A stretch of 64,000 nt of DNA from Comamonadaceae bacterium PBBC1 (lineage in GTDB: Bacteria > Pseudomonadota > Gammaproteobacteria > Burkholderiales > Burkholderiaceae_C): NCBI GenBank assembly GCA_002256145.1, contig NKIP01000011.1, positions 62,001-126,000 of the forward strand, written 5' to 3'. A program made the position numbers and the translations under genes. Every line of letters begins with the position of its first letter. The first letter of the stretch is position 1. The notes under the pieces were generated by a model. The model was not told the DNA's origin, made no database searches, and worked only from the letters and a program-made list of their open reading frames with translations. Below, one piece after another: positions 23,859 through 32,508 of the stretch.

Positions 23859-25997
23859 TCACAAGGGCACAGACACTTTGATGCCCGTCATCCAGTTGCG
23901 TGGCAAGCCGGGCTCGAAGTATTGTTTGGACGCCTGATTCACGATGACCGAGCCGACTGTGGACTTGTCCATCAGGTTGTCCACACCCGCCCACACCTCA
24001 GCCCGGACGGCACCCCACGCACTGCGATGACGCACACGCAGGTTCAACTGACCACCACCAGCCACACGGGCATCGGCATCGTTGAGGTCATTGGCCCAAA
24101 AAGCCGAACGTGCCACCCAATCGGTTGACGCTGACCAACCCACGGGACGTGGATTGGCTTTGGAAGCGAAGCCTTGTTGAGCCCATTGCAACGAGGCATA
24201 CAGCTGCTTTTCAGGAATGCCCGGCATGCGCTTGCCTGCGGCAATTGGGGTAGATCCCGAAGTAAAGTCTTCGTCGTATTGCGCCTGCAGCAGGGCCAGC
24301 GACAGTTGACTGCGCCACTGCGAAGCCCATTCGTTTTGCCACGACAACTCAGCGCCTTCACGCAGGGTTTTGGCGGCATTTTTAAAGGCCGTTTTACCCA
24401 AGGCACTGCGCAAGGTCACGATTTCGTTTTCGGTGGTGATTCGAAACAAGGCAGCGTCGATGCGCGTTGCAGGTGAGGGCGTCCATTTCACACCGGCTTC
24501 TGTGTGCTGACTGCGCGAAGCCAGCAAACCCGTGTTGAACAGGCCTTTGATGCTGTTGTTGTCCAGTGTGTAGGACGCTTCGGCCAAAGTGGGCGTTTCA
24601 AAACCTTTGCCCCAGTTTGCGTACACATTCAGTGTATCGAGTGCATGCCAAGTGATGCCCAGCACGGGATTGGTGGCCGAGTAACGCACACTGCCTGTGC
24701 CGTTGCCATCCACCAAGGGTAAGTCATCCGCATTTTCCAGTTTGACTTGACTGCGGCGCAGGCCTGCGGTGAAGGTATACGGGTTGCGACCCTGTGCGTC
24801 AGTCCAGCGCCAGTTGGCTTGTCCATAGACATCGGTGTTGGCCGCTTGATTGAGTTCGTTGCGGGTCAAGTCACCCGATTTTTCACCGTCCACAGCAGCC
24901 CCGCCTTGGCGACGTTCAGACGATCGGTCCAGATCAGCGCCCACCACCCAGTCGAGTGCACCGTTCGGGAAGTCACGCACTTTGCCTTTGAGCTGTGCAC
25001 CCGCACCTTGAAAGTCACGCTGGAGCCCCACCCAAGTACCGCTGGCCTGGTATTGGAGGTTTTCACGCGAACCGGTATAGGCCCGCCATTGCATGTGCAG
25101 ATCTGAATTGAAACGGTGGTCGAGCACCACCCCCAATTGGTCTTGTTTGACCGCCTTGCGGGTCCGCTGGGCCAACGCATTGGTACCCGCCTGCCGAGGA
25201 TCGGCTTGCAACTGTGCCGCCGTCAAACCCAGCGGGTCTTGCGCCTCGGGCATGTCAAACAGGTTGGCCACCAGTTTGAGTTGGGTGTCTTCTTGGAGGT
25301 GTGTGGTCAACACGCCATTGAATTGTTTGCGCTGTGCGGCGCTGTTCTGTCGGTAGCCTTCGATGTCAAACACGCTGTAATCGGCCACGATGCCGACATT
25401 GCCGGTGCGGCCACTGAACTGCACGTCATGGCGGCGCAATCCGTAGCTGCCGAATGTGGTAGACGCATCGATCTGCGGCTGAGCGCCCGCTTCGCGGGTA
25501 AAGGTCTGGATCACGCCGCCAGCCGAGTTGCCGTACAGCTGCGCCAATGGCCCCGTCAGCACTTCAATGCGTTCGGCCGAGGTCAAGCTCACGGTAGAGG
25601 CCTGGCCTTGCCCGTCGGGCGTGGTGGCCGGTATGCCGTCGGTGATCAGGCGAATACCGCGCAAGCCAAAAGCGGCACGCGAACCAAAACCCCGGATGGA
25701 AATTTGCACATCCTGTGCGTAGTTGTTGCGGTTGAGCGCCACCACCCCGGGTGTTTGCGCCAACGCCTCTGACAAATTGACCTGCGCCCCTGCGTTGCGA
25801 ATGGCTTCACCGTCGATGACACGCAAGGAGGCTGGGGCATCAAACTGTTTTTGCGCCAAGCGCCCGCTTTGAACCAGCATTTCAGTCGCTGTCGTGGCGT
25901 CTTGCGCTTGTGCGGTGGCAACGCCGCCCAACAGGCCCAAGCTCACAAGACTCCAGCTCAGGGGCAGCAAACGGCAGGGGATGTGTTGTCTCTTCAT
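23859..25997 (-). CDS. pqqU: TonB-dependent receptor related to PqqU/YncD, probable PQQ importer
   Basis: Outer membrane receptor of 712 residues. The plug domain is strikingly close to E. coli YncD (now PqqU, the PQQ receptor): NLSEALAQTPGVVALNRNN, QISIRGFGSRAAFGLRG, and DGIPATTPDGQGQ all match that family. Signal peptide ends near ATAQAQ, and the C-terminal strand ends in an aromatic-rich segment (GIKVSVPL). It lies 38 bases behind a quinoprotein-associated solute-binding protein gene, downstream of a sigma-54 promoter and a cytochrome c, so it is part of the alcohol oxidation regulon. PQQ capture from outside fits well because no PQQ synthesis gene is in the window. Assignment to PQQ is inference from similarity. 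Confidence 0.85.
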   Translation of the reverse strand: MKRQHIPCRLLPLSWSLVSLGLLGGVATAQAQDATTATEMLVQSGRLAQKQFDAPASLRVIDGEAIRNAGAQVNLSEALAQTPGVVALNRNNYAQDVQISIRGFGSRAAFGLRGIRLITDGIPATTPDGQGQASTVSLTSAERIEVLTGPLAQLYGNSAGGVIQTFTREAGAQPQIDASTTFGSYGLRRHDVQFSGRTGNVGIVADYSVFDIEGYRQNSAAQRKQFNGVLTTHLQEDTQLKLVANLFDMPEAQDPLGLTAAQLQADPRQAGTNALAQRTRKAVKQDQLGVVLDHRFNSDLHMQWRAYTGSRENLQYQASGTWVGLQRDFQGAGAQLKGKVRDFPNGALDWVVGADLDRSSERRQGGAAVDGEKSGDLTRNELNQAANTDVYGQANWRWTDAQGRNPYTFTAGLRRSQVKLENADDLPLVDGNGTGSVRYSATNPVLGITWHALDTLNVYANWGKGFETPTLAEASYTLDNNSIKGLFNTGLLASRSQHTEAGVKWTPSPATRIDAALFRITTENEIVTLRSALGKTAFKNAAKTLREGAELSWQNEWASQWRSQLSLALLQAQYDEDFTSGSTPIAAGKRMPGIPEKQLYASLQWAQQGFASKANPRPVGWSASTDWVARSAFWANDLNDADARVAGGGQLNLRVRHRSAWGAVRAEVWAGVDNLMDKSTVGSVIVNQASKQYFEPGLPRNWMTGIKVSVPL

Positions 25998-26035
25998 GGT
26001 TTTTCTCTCTTTGGGGTTTCAGTTCATGGAGGTCA

Positions 26036-26938
26036 TCAAGGCGCCACCAGGGTCAGCCCCCGGTCGCGGTACATGGCCAACAGGCGACCGTCGGCGCGTA
26101 ATTTCTGCAGTGCACTTTCCAAGGCTTGGGCCAATTGTTTATGGCCCGATTTGACCGCCATGCCGATGGGCCAGCCATTGTCGGCCAGTCCCGGCAAGGT
26201 CAACTGGGTCAAACCAAATCCGGCCGCTGGGCGGCCAGAGGCCTTCAACGCTGCTTCGGCTTGGGCACGGCTCAAGTAAGCGGCCGCCGCATCCCCCCTG
26301 ATAACGGCCTCCGCAGCCTGAGTGCCGGTGGGGTACATGCGAACTTGAGAGCGCAAACGCCCCCCGCCAAAACCAATCAGTGTGCTGGCCGCGCCACTGC
26401 CTTGCTCGGCTGCCAATGGCAAGTTTTGCAGGTCGTTACCCGACTGCAGGGTGGGCAAGCGGTCCAGCGCATGAAAGACCACGAGCACTTCACGCGCATA
26501 GGGCGCAAAAATCAGGGCCTGGCGGTTTTCCACCATCAGAAATTTATCCACGGGCACATGCAGCATCACATCGGCCGGGCCATAACCCAAGTAGTGGCCT
26601 TTCCAGACCATGTTGCGCAGGTCGTCGTCCATTTTTTCACCTGCATCAAAGGGCAGCAAACTGAGCTTGAGACCCATTTCGGTGGCCAAGGCCAGCGCCA
26701 GCGCTGCATCCACGCCCGTCATGTCCTGCCCTTTGCCATCCGAGTAGGGGGCGTTGTCTTTGTACAAAGCCACCTTGAGGATGCCGCTGGCTCGCACTTT
26801 GTCGAGGTCAAACAGTTCCTGCGCTTGTGCCGGAACTGCGACCAGACCGCTGCCCAGGCAGGCGGCAGCGGCCCCGGTCAGCCACTGGCGACGCGACAAG
26901 CCAGTGACGTCGGGTTTGCGCTGCAAAGGGGTATTCAT
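26036..26938 (-). CDS. Quinoprotein dehydrogenase-associated solute-binding protein
   Basis: Exported protein of 300 residues, family 3 solute-binding fold, with a twin-arginine type signal (SRRQWLTGAAAACLG). The segments GILKVALYKDNAPYSDGKGQDMTGVDAALALALA and LRNMVWKGHYLGYGPADVMLHVP are typical of the MoxJ/PedA-like proteins found beside PQQ dehydrogenases (longest runs abbreviated: residues about 50-130). In MoxJ such a protein helps to assemble or activate the dehydrogenase. The ATG at 26938 has AGGAG five bases upstream. Transcribed with the cytochrome c upstream and the PqqU-like gene downstream. True ligand unknown. Confidence 0.85.
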   Translation of the reverse strand: MNTPLQRKPDVTGLSRRQWLTGAAAACLGSGLVAVPAQAQELFDLDKVRASGILKVALYKDNAPYSDGKGQDMTGVDAALALALATEMGLKLSLLPFDAGEKMDDDLRNMVWKGHYLGYGPADVMLHVPVDKFLMVENRQALIFAPYAREVLVVFHALDRLPTLQSGNDLQNLPLAAEQGSGAASTLIGFGGGRLRSQVRMYPTGTQAAEAVIRGDAAAAYLSRAQAEAALKASGRPAAGFGLTQLTLPGLADNGWPIGMAVKSGHKQLAQALESALQKLRADGRLLAMYRDRGLTLVAP

Positions 26939-27036
26939 GGTGTCTCCTGTCATTTGATGGTTTGTCATCGGGAAATCTACGCCGCAGCGAATTTAGCGCA
27001 GCGAGTCTTCATTGGTGCAAATAGGGACTTTCAGGT

Positions 27037-27092
27037 CCGACATCGCAGGCTTGGGTTCCGGGTGTCTGTCGGGGCTAAAGCCTCCGACCTAC
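27037..27092 (+). repeat. Dispersed palindromic repeat, copy 2
   Basis: Begins CCGACATCGCAGGCTTGGG and ends CTAAAGCCTCCGACCTAC. It is placed in the 198-base gap between the cytochrome c stop and the solute-binding protein start, inside the proposed operon. The sequence is the same family as copies at 23768 and 34411, with several substitutions. Confidence 0.65.
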
Positions 27093-27136
27093 AGGCTGAT
27101 CTGGCGCAAGCTTTTAGACTTGACTGCACTGATGTC

Positions 27137-27625
27137 TTATTTTTCGCGGCGCGTTTCCAGATAAGTGCGGATGGCCCAGATGGCTTCTTGACTCAAAGTC
27201 GCTTCAAAGGGGGGCATGTAGACGCGGCCATCGCGAGTGCGACCGCGGCGCACGGTGGCCACATAAAACTCGTCCATCTCGGCAAAGCAGGCGCTTTTCT
27301 TTTGCGCATCGGCCATACCGGTGCAATCAGCGTCGAGCTTGCGCAGGTCAGGCGCAATACCGCCCGAGATGGCTTCCAGTCCGTGGCAACGGGCGCAGTT
27401 CTGGTTGTAGGCCGAAGAGCCAATGCGCAAAGCCTCATTAAAAGCTGGGCCACTGCTGTAGGGATTGCTGGGCAGCCATTTGCTACCCAATTGGGGCAGT
27501 GTTTTGGTGTCAACAGCTTGGGGGGTCACATCGCCGTGGGCCCACGCTGAGGCCGCCAGCACGGTCATGGCCGAGGCCAGAAAGATGTTTCGCAAGCAGG
27601 AAAGGCGCAAAGAGCTGGTTTTCAT
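27137..27625 (-). CDS. Cytochrome c (PedF/ExaB-like c-550) of the quinoprotein alcohol dehydrogenase
   Basis: Exported monoheme cytochrome of 162 residues with signal peptide (LASAMTVLAASAWA) and heme site CARCH (Cys77, Cys80, His81). The C-terminal VYMPPFEATLSQEAIWAIRTYLETR carries a Met ligand candidate (VYMPP) and is typical of PedF-type c-550. It takes electrons from the PQQ alcohol dehydrogenase and passes them to the terminal oxidase. It starts at the ATG 27625, 40 bases after a perfect sigma-54 promoter; longer forms starting upstream would include the promoter itself and are excluded. First gene of the cytochrome-SBP-PqqU operon. Confidence 0.9.
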   Translation of the reverse strand: MKTSSLRLSCLRNIFLASAMTVLAASAWAHGDVTPQAVDTKTLPQLGSKWLPSNPYSSGPAFNEALRIGSSAYNQNCARCHGLEAISGGIAPDLRKLDADCTGMADAQKKSACFAEMDEFYVATVRRGRTRDGRVYMPPFEATLSQEAIWAIRTYLETRREK

Positions 27626-27664
27626 GAAATGAACTCGTGAAGTTAAAGAGGATGTCCTGACTTG

Positions 27665-27679
27665 GCAAATTGCGTGCCA
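27665..27679 (-). promoter_or_regulatory. Sigma-54 promoter of the cytochrome c/PqqU operon
   Basis: TGGCACG-CAAT-TTGC is a full match to the -24/-12 consensus with exact spacing. The -12 element ends 40 bases before the cytochrome ATG. The divergent regulator gene starts at 27874, and an inverted repeat (27739-27767) sits 60-90 bases upstream, in the position of an enhancer. Confidence 0.92.
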
Positions 27680-27738
27680 TGTTTGTACACACCACATCGC
27701 CCCCTTGCAGTCACGAATGGCACAGCCACAGCACCAGT

Positions 27739-27767
27739 TGTCACATGCGGTGTTGCAAATGGTGACA
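27739..27767. promoter_or_regulatory. Candidate enhancer site of the sigma-54 activator
   Basis: TGTCAC and GTGACA form an inverted repeat with 17 bases between the halves. It lies in the divergent region between the activator gene and the sigma-54 promoter of the cytochrome operon, about 60 bases upstream of the -24 box, a typical place for binding of an AcoR-like protein. A similar TGTGACAC occurs upstream of the aldehyde dehydrogenase promoter (near 23594). Binding is inferred. Confidence 0.5.
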
Positions 27768-27873
27768 GTTTTCAAGTTTCAGCCCTGTCTCTCGCTGGAT
27801 TTCATGGCTCCCACCCTTGGCCGAAGTTTTGCATGTGTCCAAAAACGACACACTTTGATCCCTGGGAGCTGTC

Positions 27874-30288
27874 TTGCGTCAAGAAAATGAAAGCTTCAGG
27901 CCTGACCATGGCATTCCGACCGAATCCACAGACTCGGCCAACCGACAAGAATTAGACGAGGTCTACAGCGCCACCTGGGCGGTGATAGATCCCCTAGGAG
28001 ACTCCATGCTCAGCATGCCTGCACGCGCGGCGACCGTGGCCCATGGCCAAGGCCTGTATGCGCTGGACAGTGACCACCACCGCAGCGCGATCCTGCAATC
28101 GCACGGGCGCAGCCATTCTTTCGGGCTCCAGGCTTCGGAAAAACCCGACTACTCCCAGCTGCAAGCCCCGGCCATTGCCAACGCCCGTGATGAAAACCGC
28201 CTGCTGTACCAGCACGCCAGCCCCGTCATGGAAACCCTGTACGAGCAAATTGCCAACACGCACAGCATGGTGCTGCTGACGTCGAGCAACGGGCTGATCC
28301 TGCACTCGCTGGGCGATGCCGATTTTCTGGAAAAAGCCTCCCGCGTGGCCCTGATGCCCGGCGTGGAATGGTCCGAACAAAGCAAAGGCACCAACGCGAT
28401 TGGCACCGCCCTGACCGAGGGCCAGCCCATGGTCGTGCATGGCAACGACCACTTTTTGCAAGCCAACCAGTTCCTGACCTGCTCCTGCACCCCCATCTTT
28501 GACCCCTACGGCAAGGTCATGGGCGCATTGGACGTGACGGGCGATCAGCGCAGCTACCACCAGCACACCATGGCGCTGGTGCGCATGTCGGCGCAAATGA
28601 TCGAGAACCACATGTTTGCCAATGTGTTTCCCGACGCCATGCGGATTCACTTTCATAGCCGCCCTGAATTCCTGAGCACTTTGGTCGAAGGCATCATCGT
28701 CTTCACGCTGGACGGGCGTTTCCTGTCGGCCAACCGCAGCGCCCAGTTTCAGCTGGGCCTGTCGGTCAATGCCATGCAGGCGCACACCTTCTCGTCACTG
28801 TTCAACCAACCGATCTCGCAGTTTCATGACCGCCTGCGCCATGCCGCCGGGCAGCCGGTGAACCTGTGCATGCACAACGGCGTGCAGGTGTTTTGCCAGG
28901 CCCGCCTGAAAACCAGCCACTGGTTCAGCAGCATGCAAGAGGCGTTTTCTGCCCAGCCTTCACCCCAAAGCAACCCCAATCCGCAAGCGGAAACCTTGCA
29001 GCCCCCCAACCCCAGCCCGGCCACCCGCGCCACCACTGCCGCTGCGGCAGGCCGCGCCAGCTTGTCGAGCCTGCACTACCTGAACACCGGCGACCCGCAA
29101 GTGGCCGCCGTGCTGCACAAGCTGCAGCGCGTGCAGGGCAGCGACATCCCGATCATGATCTTGGGTGAAACCGGCACCGGCAAAGACATTCTGGCGCAAG
29201 CCATCCACAACGATTCGGCACGGGCGCGGCGGCCCTTTGTGTCCATCAACTGCGCCTCCATTCCTGAAACCCTGATCGAGTCCGAACTCTTTGGCTACGA
29301 AGAAGGCGCGTTCACCGGTGCCAAGCGGCGTGGCGCCCCCGGCAAGATCCAGATGGCGCACGGCGGCACGCTGTTTCTGGACGAAATCGGCGACATGCCC
29401 ACCCAGCTGCAAGCGCGTTTGCTGCGTGTGCTGCAAGAGCGCCGGGTCACACCGCTGGGCTCGGGCAAGGAATACGAGGTGGACGTGATGCTCATTTGCG
29501 CCACCAACAAAAACCTCAAAACCCTGATCGCCCAGGGCCAGTTCCGCGAAGACCTGTACTACCGCCTGAACGGCCTGGTGGTGCGCCTGCCCGCCTTGCG
29601 CGAACGCTCGGACTTTGAGGTGGTGGCCAACAAAATCCTGTTCAACCTGTGCACGCCCGAACAGCACATCAGCGTGTCGCCCAGTGTCATGGCGATGTTC
29701 AAGCAGTACCGCTGGCCTGGCAACTTCCGCCAGCTGCACAACCTCTTGCGCACCGCTGTGGTCATGGTGGGTCACAGCGGCCAAATTGAGGTGGAACACC
29801 TGCCCGATGACTTTTTGGACGAAGTTCAGCAGTTCACCCACACCAGCACGCCCGACCCATTGCCTTGCGAAGAGGCCGCGCTGGGCATGCCGCATGCAGC
29901 TGGATGCGCCGCACCGCCCTTGGCCGATGTGCAGGCGCTGCAATCGGCCCACCCGCGTGGCTTTTTCGCACCCGGCGCGGCCCTCAGCAGCACGGCTTCG
30001 ACGCCCTCGGGCCTTGCAGGCGGTGCCCATGCAACACCTGTGTGGGTGGCACAAGCCCCCGCCACAGAGCACCCCATGGCTGCCGCAACTTCCGCGAACG
30101 CTGCCGCGAACCCTTTCGCCGCACCGGCCACCAGCGCCGCACGCCTGCAAGACGTGGCCCTGCAAGCCATGACCGATGCGCTGCGCCAATGCCAGGGCAA
30201 TGTGTCAGCAGCGGCCAAGCTCTTGGGGGTGTCGCGCAACACCATCTACCGCAAAAAAGAGCAGTTACCGGCCGACGTCTGGGGTTAA
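27874..30288 (+). CDS. Sigma-54-dependent activator, AcoR-like, of the alcohol oxidation regulon
   Basis: Enhancer-binding protein of 804 residues: an N-terminal part with a GAF-like sensor (about residues 80-260; LTSSNGLILHSLGDA, SKGTNAIGTAL, CSCTPIFDPYG), a linker, the AAA+ ATPase domain (Walker A GETGTGKD at about 430, sigma-54 loop GAFTGA at about 479, Walker B FLDEIGD) and a C-terminal Fis-type helix-turn-helix (GNVSAAAKLLGVSRNTIYRK). A Pro/Ala-rich stretch of about 100 residues separates the ATPase from the HTH, which is unusual. The TTG at 27874 with GGGAG five bases upstream is chosen; an ATG at 28007 is possible. Four sigma-54 promoters in this locus are its probable targets. Confidence 0.9.
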   Translation: MRQENESFRPDHGIPTESTDSANRQELDEVYSATWAVIDPLGDSMLSMPARAATVAHGQGLYALDSDHHRSAILQSHGRSHSFGLQASEKPDYSQLQAPAIANARDENRLLYQHASPVMETLYEQIANTHSMVLLTSSNGLILHSLGDADFLEKASRVALMPGVEWSEQSKGTNAIGTALTEGQPMVVHGNDHFLQANQFLTCSCTPIFDPYGKVMGALDVTGDQRSYHQHTMALVRMSAQMIENHMFANVFPDAMRIHFHSRPEFLSTLVEGIIVFTLDGRFLSANRSAQFQLGLSVNAMQAHTFSSLFNQPISQFHDRLRHAAGQPVNLCMHNGVQVFCQARLKTSHWFSSMQEAFSAQPSPQSNPNPQAETLQPPNPSPATRATTAAAAGRASLSSLHYLNTGDPQVAAVLHKLQRVQGSDIPIMILGETGTGKDILAQAIHNDSARARRPFVSINCASIPETLIESELFGYEEGAFTGAKRRGAPGKIQMAHGGTLFLDEIGDMPTQLQARLLRVLQERRVTPLGSGKEYEVDVMLICATNKNLKTLIAQGQFREDLYYRLNGLVVRLPALRERSDFEVVANKILFNLCTPEQHISVSPSVMAMFKQYRWPGNFRQLHNLLRTAVVMVGHSGQIEVEHLPDDFLDEVQQFTHTSTPDPLPCEEAALGMPHAAGCAAPPLADVQALQSAHPRGFFAPGAALSSTASTPSGLAGGAHATPVWVAQAPATEHPMAAATSANAAANPFAAPATSAARLQDVALQAMTDALRQCQGNVSAAAKLLGVSRNTIYRKKEQLPADVWG

Positions 30289-31527
30289 GGCACACCAGCT
30301 TGCCCAAGGGCTGGGGCGCTCGGCTTGCTCCAGCCAGCTCAGTTCCACCTCGCGCCAGGCGCGCAGTTGGTTGAACACATGTTGCTGGCGCTGCTGGGTT
30401 GTCCAGGTCTCTTGGGTCTTATCCTGCTGTTCGGTCTTTAAAAGGCCACCTCTGCGCTGACCGTTGGCTGGCAGGTCTGCCGCCTTCTGAAAGGGCTGGC
30501 CGTCTGGACGCACGTTATGGGGCCGTGATTGTTCGGGCACCGCACCAGCCTGCCAAGACGCAGGCCAAGGCACTTGCTGCACCGCCTCGGCCTCTGACCA
30601 GCCCCGCTCCAGGCCCTGCCAGGCGTAACGCACCAGACTGCACAGGTAGTGCTGTTGACGCTGCAAGGCCGCCTGCACTTGCCCCGGACCGCGCACCAGG
30701 TGCTGGCCCACCAGCCACTGCGGCTGCCAAGCTCGCATGCGGTCCAGCGCTTTCAGCCAACCCCGCACGCTGCCTTGGGCCAACACGGGCAGCACATCGC
30801 CATCGACCAGCCCCCCGGCCAACACAATGCCTTCTTCGGCCGACCACAGCACCAAATCGCTTTCGGTGTGGGCGTGGCGCATGTCGTGCACCTGCCAGCT
30901 TCGGCCGCCAGCCTGCACCCCTTGCCCGTCATGCAGCACCTGGGTGGGCAACACGATGCGTGTGCCGCGCGAGGCCTGTTCGCCCAAATCGTGCTGCAAG
31001 GCCGCCAGGCAATCGGGGCAGCGCTGGCGCATGGCTTGCTGGGTGCCGAGAGTGGCGGCTACAACCACCCCCACGCTCGCACCCATGGGCACAGCCGGAG
31101 CAGCTCGGCGCTTTGCAGTGTCGACTTGGGGCACATCGGCCGACGCCTCAGGCACCCAGGCCGCATTGGCCAGCACTTGCTCGGCATGCGCATGGGTGTT
31201 GATCAGCCGCGTGACCGACGACGCGGGGTGGCGGCATTTCAGGTCTTTTTGCAAAGCCTGCCCAACGCCGTAGGTCGGCCCGGGGTCGATGACCGTCACA
31301 TCGGCGTTTTGCCCCAGCACCACCGTGGTGGCCGCGTGCGAGCGCCCATCTGGCGTGACCGCATGCCACTGCCCATGCACCACCACCACCCCCGGCAACA
31401 CCGTCTGCCAAACCAGCGCGGGCGGGTCGGTGCATGGCGCAGCCCCAGTGGGCCAGGCCAGCAGGGCCCAGCTGCACCCCACGATCCAGCGAAGCTGAGC
31501 CCAGCGCACGCGCAACACTTGTGTCAA
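30265..31527 (-). CDS. Quinoprotein-relay type metallo-beta-lactamase-fold hydrolase with altered metal motif
   Basis: Exported MBL-fold protein of about 420 residues with an N-terminal signal (RWIVGCSWALLAWPTGAAP). Fold marks are VVLGQNADVTVIDPGP, the metal loop LINTHAHAEQ (HXHXEQ instead of HXHXDH), DMRHAHTESDLVLW and VDGDVLPVL. This belongs to the second metallohydrolase type found with PQQ dehydrogenase systems. The replacement of Asp-His by Glu-Gln suggests weakened or changed metal binding. The C-terminal 90 residues are Gln-rich and unlike the family. The TTG at 31527 is chosen because GAGGGG lies six bases upstream; GTG at 31518 is an alternative. It overlaps the end of the convergent activator gene by 24 bases. 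Confidence 0.7.
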   Translation of the reverse strand: MTQVLRVRWAQLRWIVGCSWALLAWPTGAAPCTDPPALVWQTVLPGVVVVHGQWHAVTPDGRSHAATTVVLGQNADVTVIDPGPTYGVGQALQKDLKCRHPASSVTRLINTHAHAEQVLANAAWVPEASADVPQVDTAKRRAAPAVPMGASVGVVVAATLGTQQAMRQRCPDCLAALQHDLGEQASRGTRIVLPTQVLHDGQGVQAGGRSWQVHDMRHAHTESDLVLWSAEEGIVLAGGLVDGDVLPVLAQGSVRGWLKALDRMRAWQPQWLVGQHLVRGPGQVQAALQRQQHYLCSLVRYAWQGLERGWSEAEAVQQVPWPASWQAGAVPEQSRPHNVRPDGQPFQKAADLPANGQRRGGLLKTEQQDKTQETWTTQQRQQHVFNQLRAWREVELSWLEQAERPSPWASWCALTPDVGR

Positions 31528-31746
31528 GCCCACCCCCTCACTTGCTCCATATTGGAACAAGTCCAAGCCCCTGCGTCGCCCGTGTGTCGGTTCTTCGGGT
31601 GAAAGTTGTTCAGAATGGGTGGCACTTTTGTTGCTCTGTGACAAAGGAGGGGCAATGGTTTGAACGACCTGATCGGTGGAGACCGAGATGGTCGCACATG
31701 CAGCACTTGCCATGCCAGCCCGTTATTTTTTGGAGTGGACCCCCGC

Positions 31747-32508
31747 ATGAATGCTCTTGCCCCTTCGGCCAGTCGATGGCACCAACGCATGTGGGGTGCC
31801 CTGCTGGTCAAACGCCTGCCGGTGATTGGCCGCCCCAGCCTGTCGCTGGAGCAAGCGCCGCAAGGCCTGTTCCTGCTGTGGCTGGCCTTCATGGGCTTAC
31901 TGGTGTTTGGCGCGGCGGTGATGTGGCAACACGGCCTGTGGCACCGCTTGGTGCAGGCCGACCCTACGGGACTGACCATCGTCATCGTGCTACTGTTCAT
32001 CGGCTGCTCGGTCTGGGCGGGCCTGCGCTGCTGGGCGCTGGGCTTGCAATGGCAGGCCCTGCAATCGGGCGGGGCGCGGGTGTCGCCCGAACACATCAGC
32101 TGGGCGCACGACTACCTGCAAGCCCGCGCCCACCCCCACACCGACAAAAGCATCTTGCTGCAAGTGCTGAGCGACCGGGCGCACGGCCCACAAGAGATGG
32201 CCTGGTGGCTCAACGGCATCCAGCTCAAGCTGGGCTTGCTGGGCAAGGTGATCGGTTTTTCGGTGCTGGCCCTGGAGCTGGGCCGCATGGACGGCTTTGA
32301 CCCGCAGCAATCGGCGCAAATGCTCAAGAGCCTGACCGGCGGGCTGGGCATTGCCCTGTTGACCACCATCACCGGGCTGGCGGCCAACATTTTGCTGGGC
32401 CTGCAGCTCATGCGCATTGACCGCTTTGCCGACGGCCTGGTGGCCGAAATTTTGACGCTGGGCGAGGCACAGGCCATGCAGTCCAACGTGACCGGAAGCG
32501 CCGCATGA
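31747..32508 (+). CDS. MotA/TolQ/ExbB-like membrane protein, first gene of a four-gene envelope module
   Basis: Inner membrane protein of 253 residues with two close N-terminal membrane helices (GLFLLWLAFMGLLVFGAAV, LTIVIVLLFIGCSVWAGL) and a third C-terminal hydrophobic region with the ExbB/MotA-type motif GGLGIALLTTITGLAANILLGL, the part that forms the proton path in TolQ/ExbB. The cytoplasmic loop between them is about 90 residues. It is coupled by ATGA overlap to the next gene, which resembles the short ExbD/TolR class by its single helix. No tonB, tolA or motB neighbour is present. A proton-driven envelope machine is plausible, but the substrate is unknown. Confidence 0.72.
   Translation: MNALAPSASRWHQRMWGALLVKRLPVIGRPSLSLEQAPQGLFLLWLAFMGLLVFGAAVMWQHGLWHRLVQADPTGLTIVIVLLFIGCSVWAGLRCWALGLQWQALQSGGARVSPEHISWAHDYLQARAHPHTDKSILLQVLSDRAHGPQEMAWWLNGIQLKLGLLGKVIGFSVLALELGRMDGFDPQQSAQMLKSLTGGLGIALLTTITGLAANILLGLQLMRIDRFADGLVAEILTLGEAQAMQSNVTGSAA

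Noticed and set aside
28960..30189. Open frame of 409 codons on the minus strand opposite the activator
   Set aside because: The plus-strand gene has complete AAA+ and Fis motifs; the antisense translation is low complexity and His-rich without recognisable domain.
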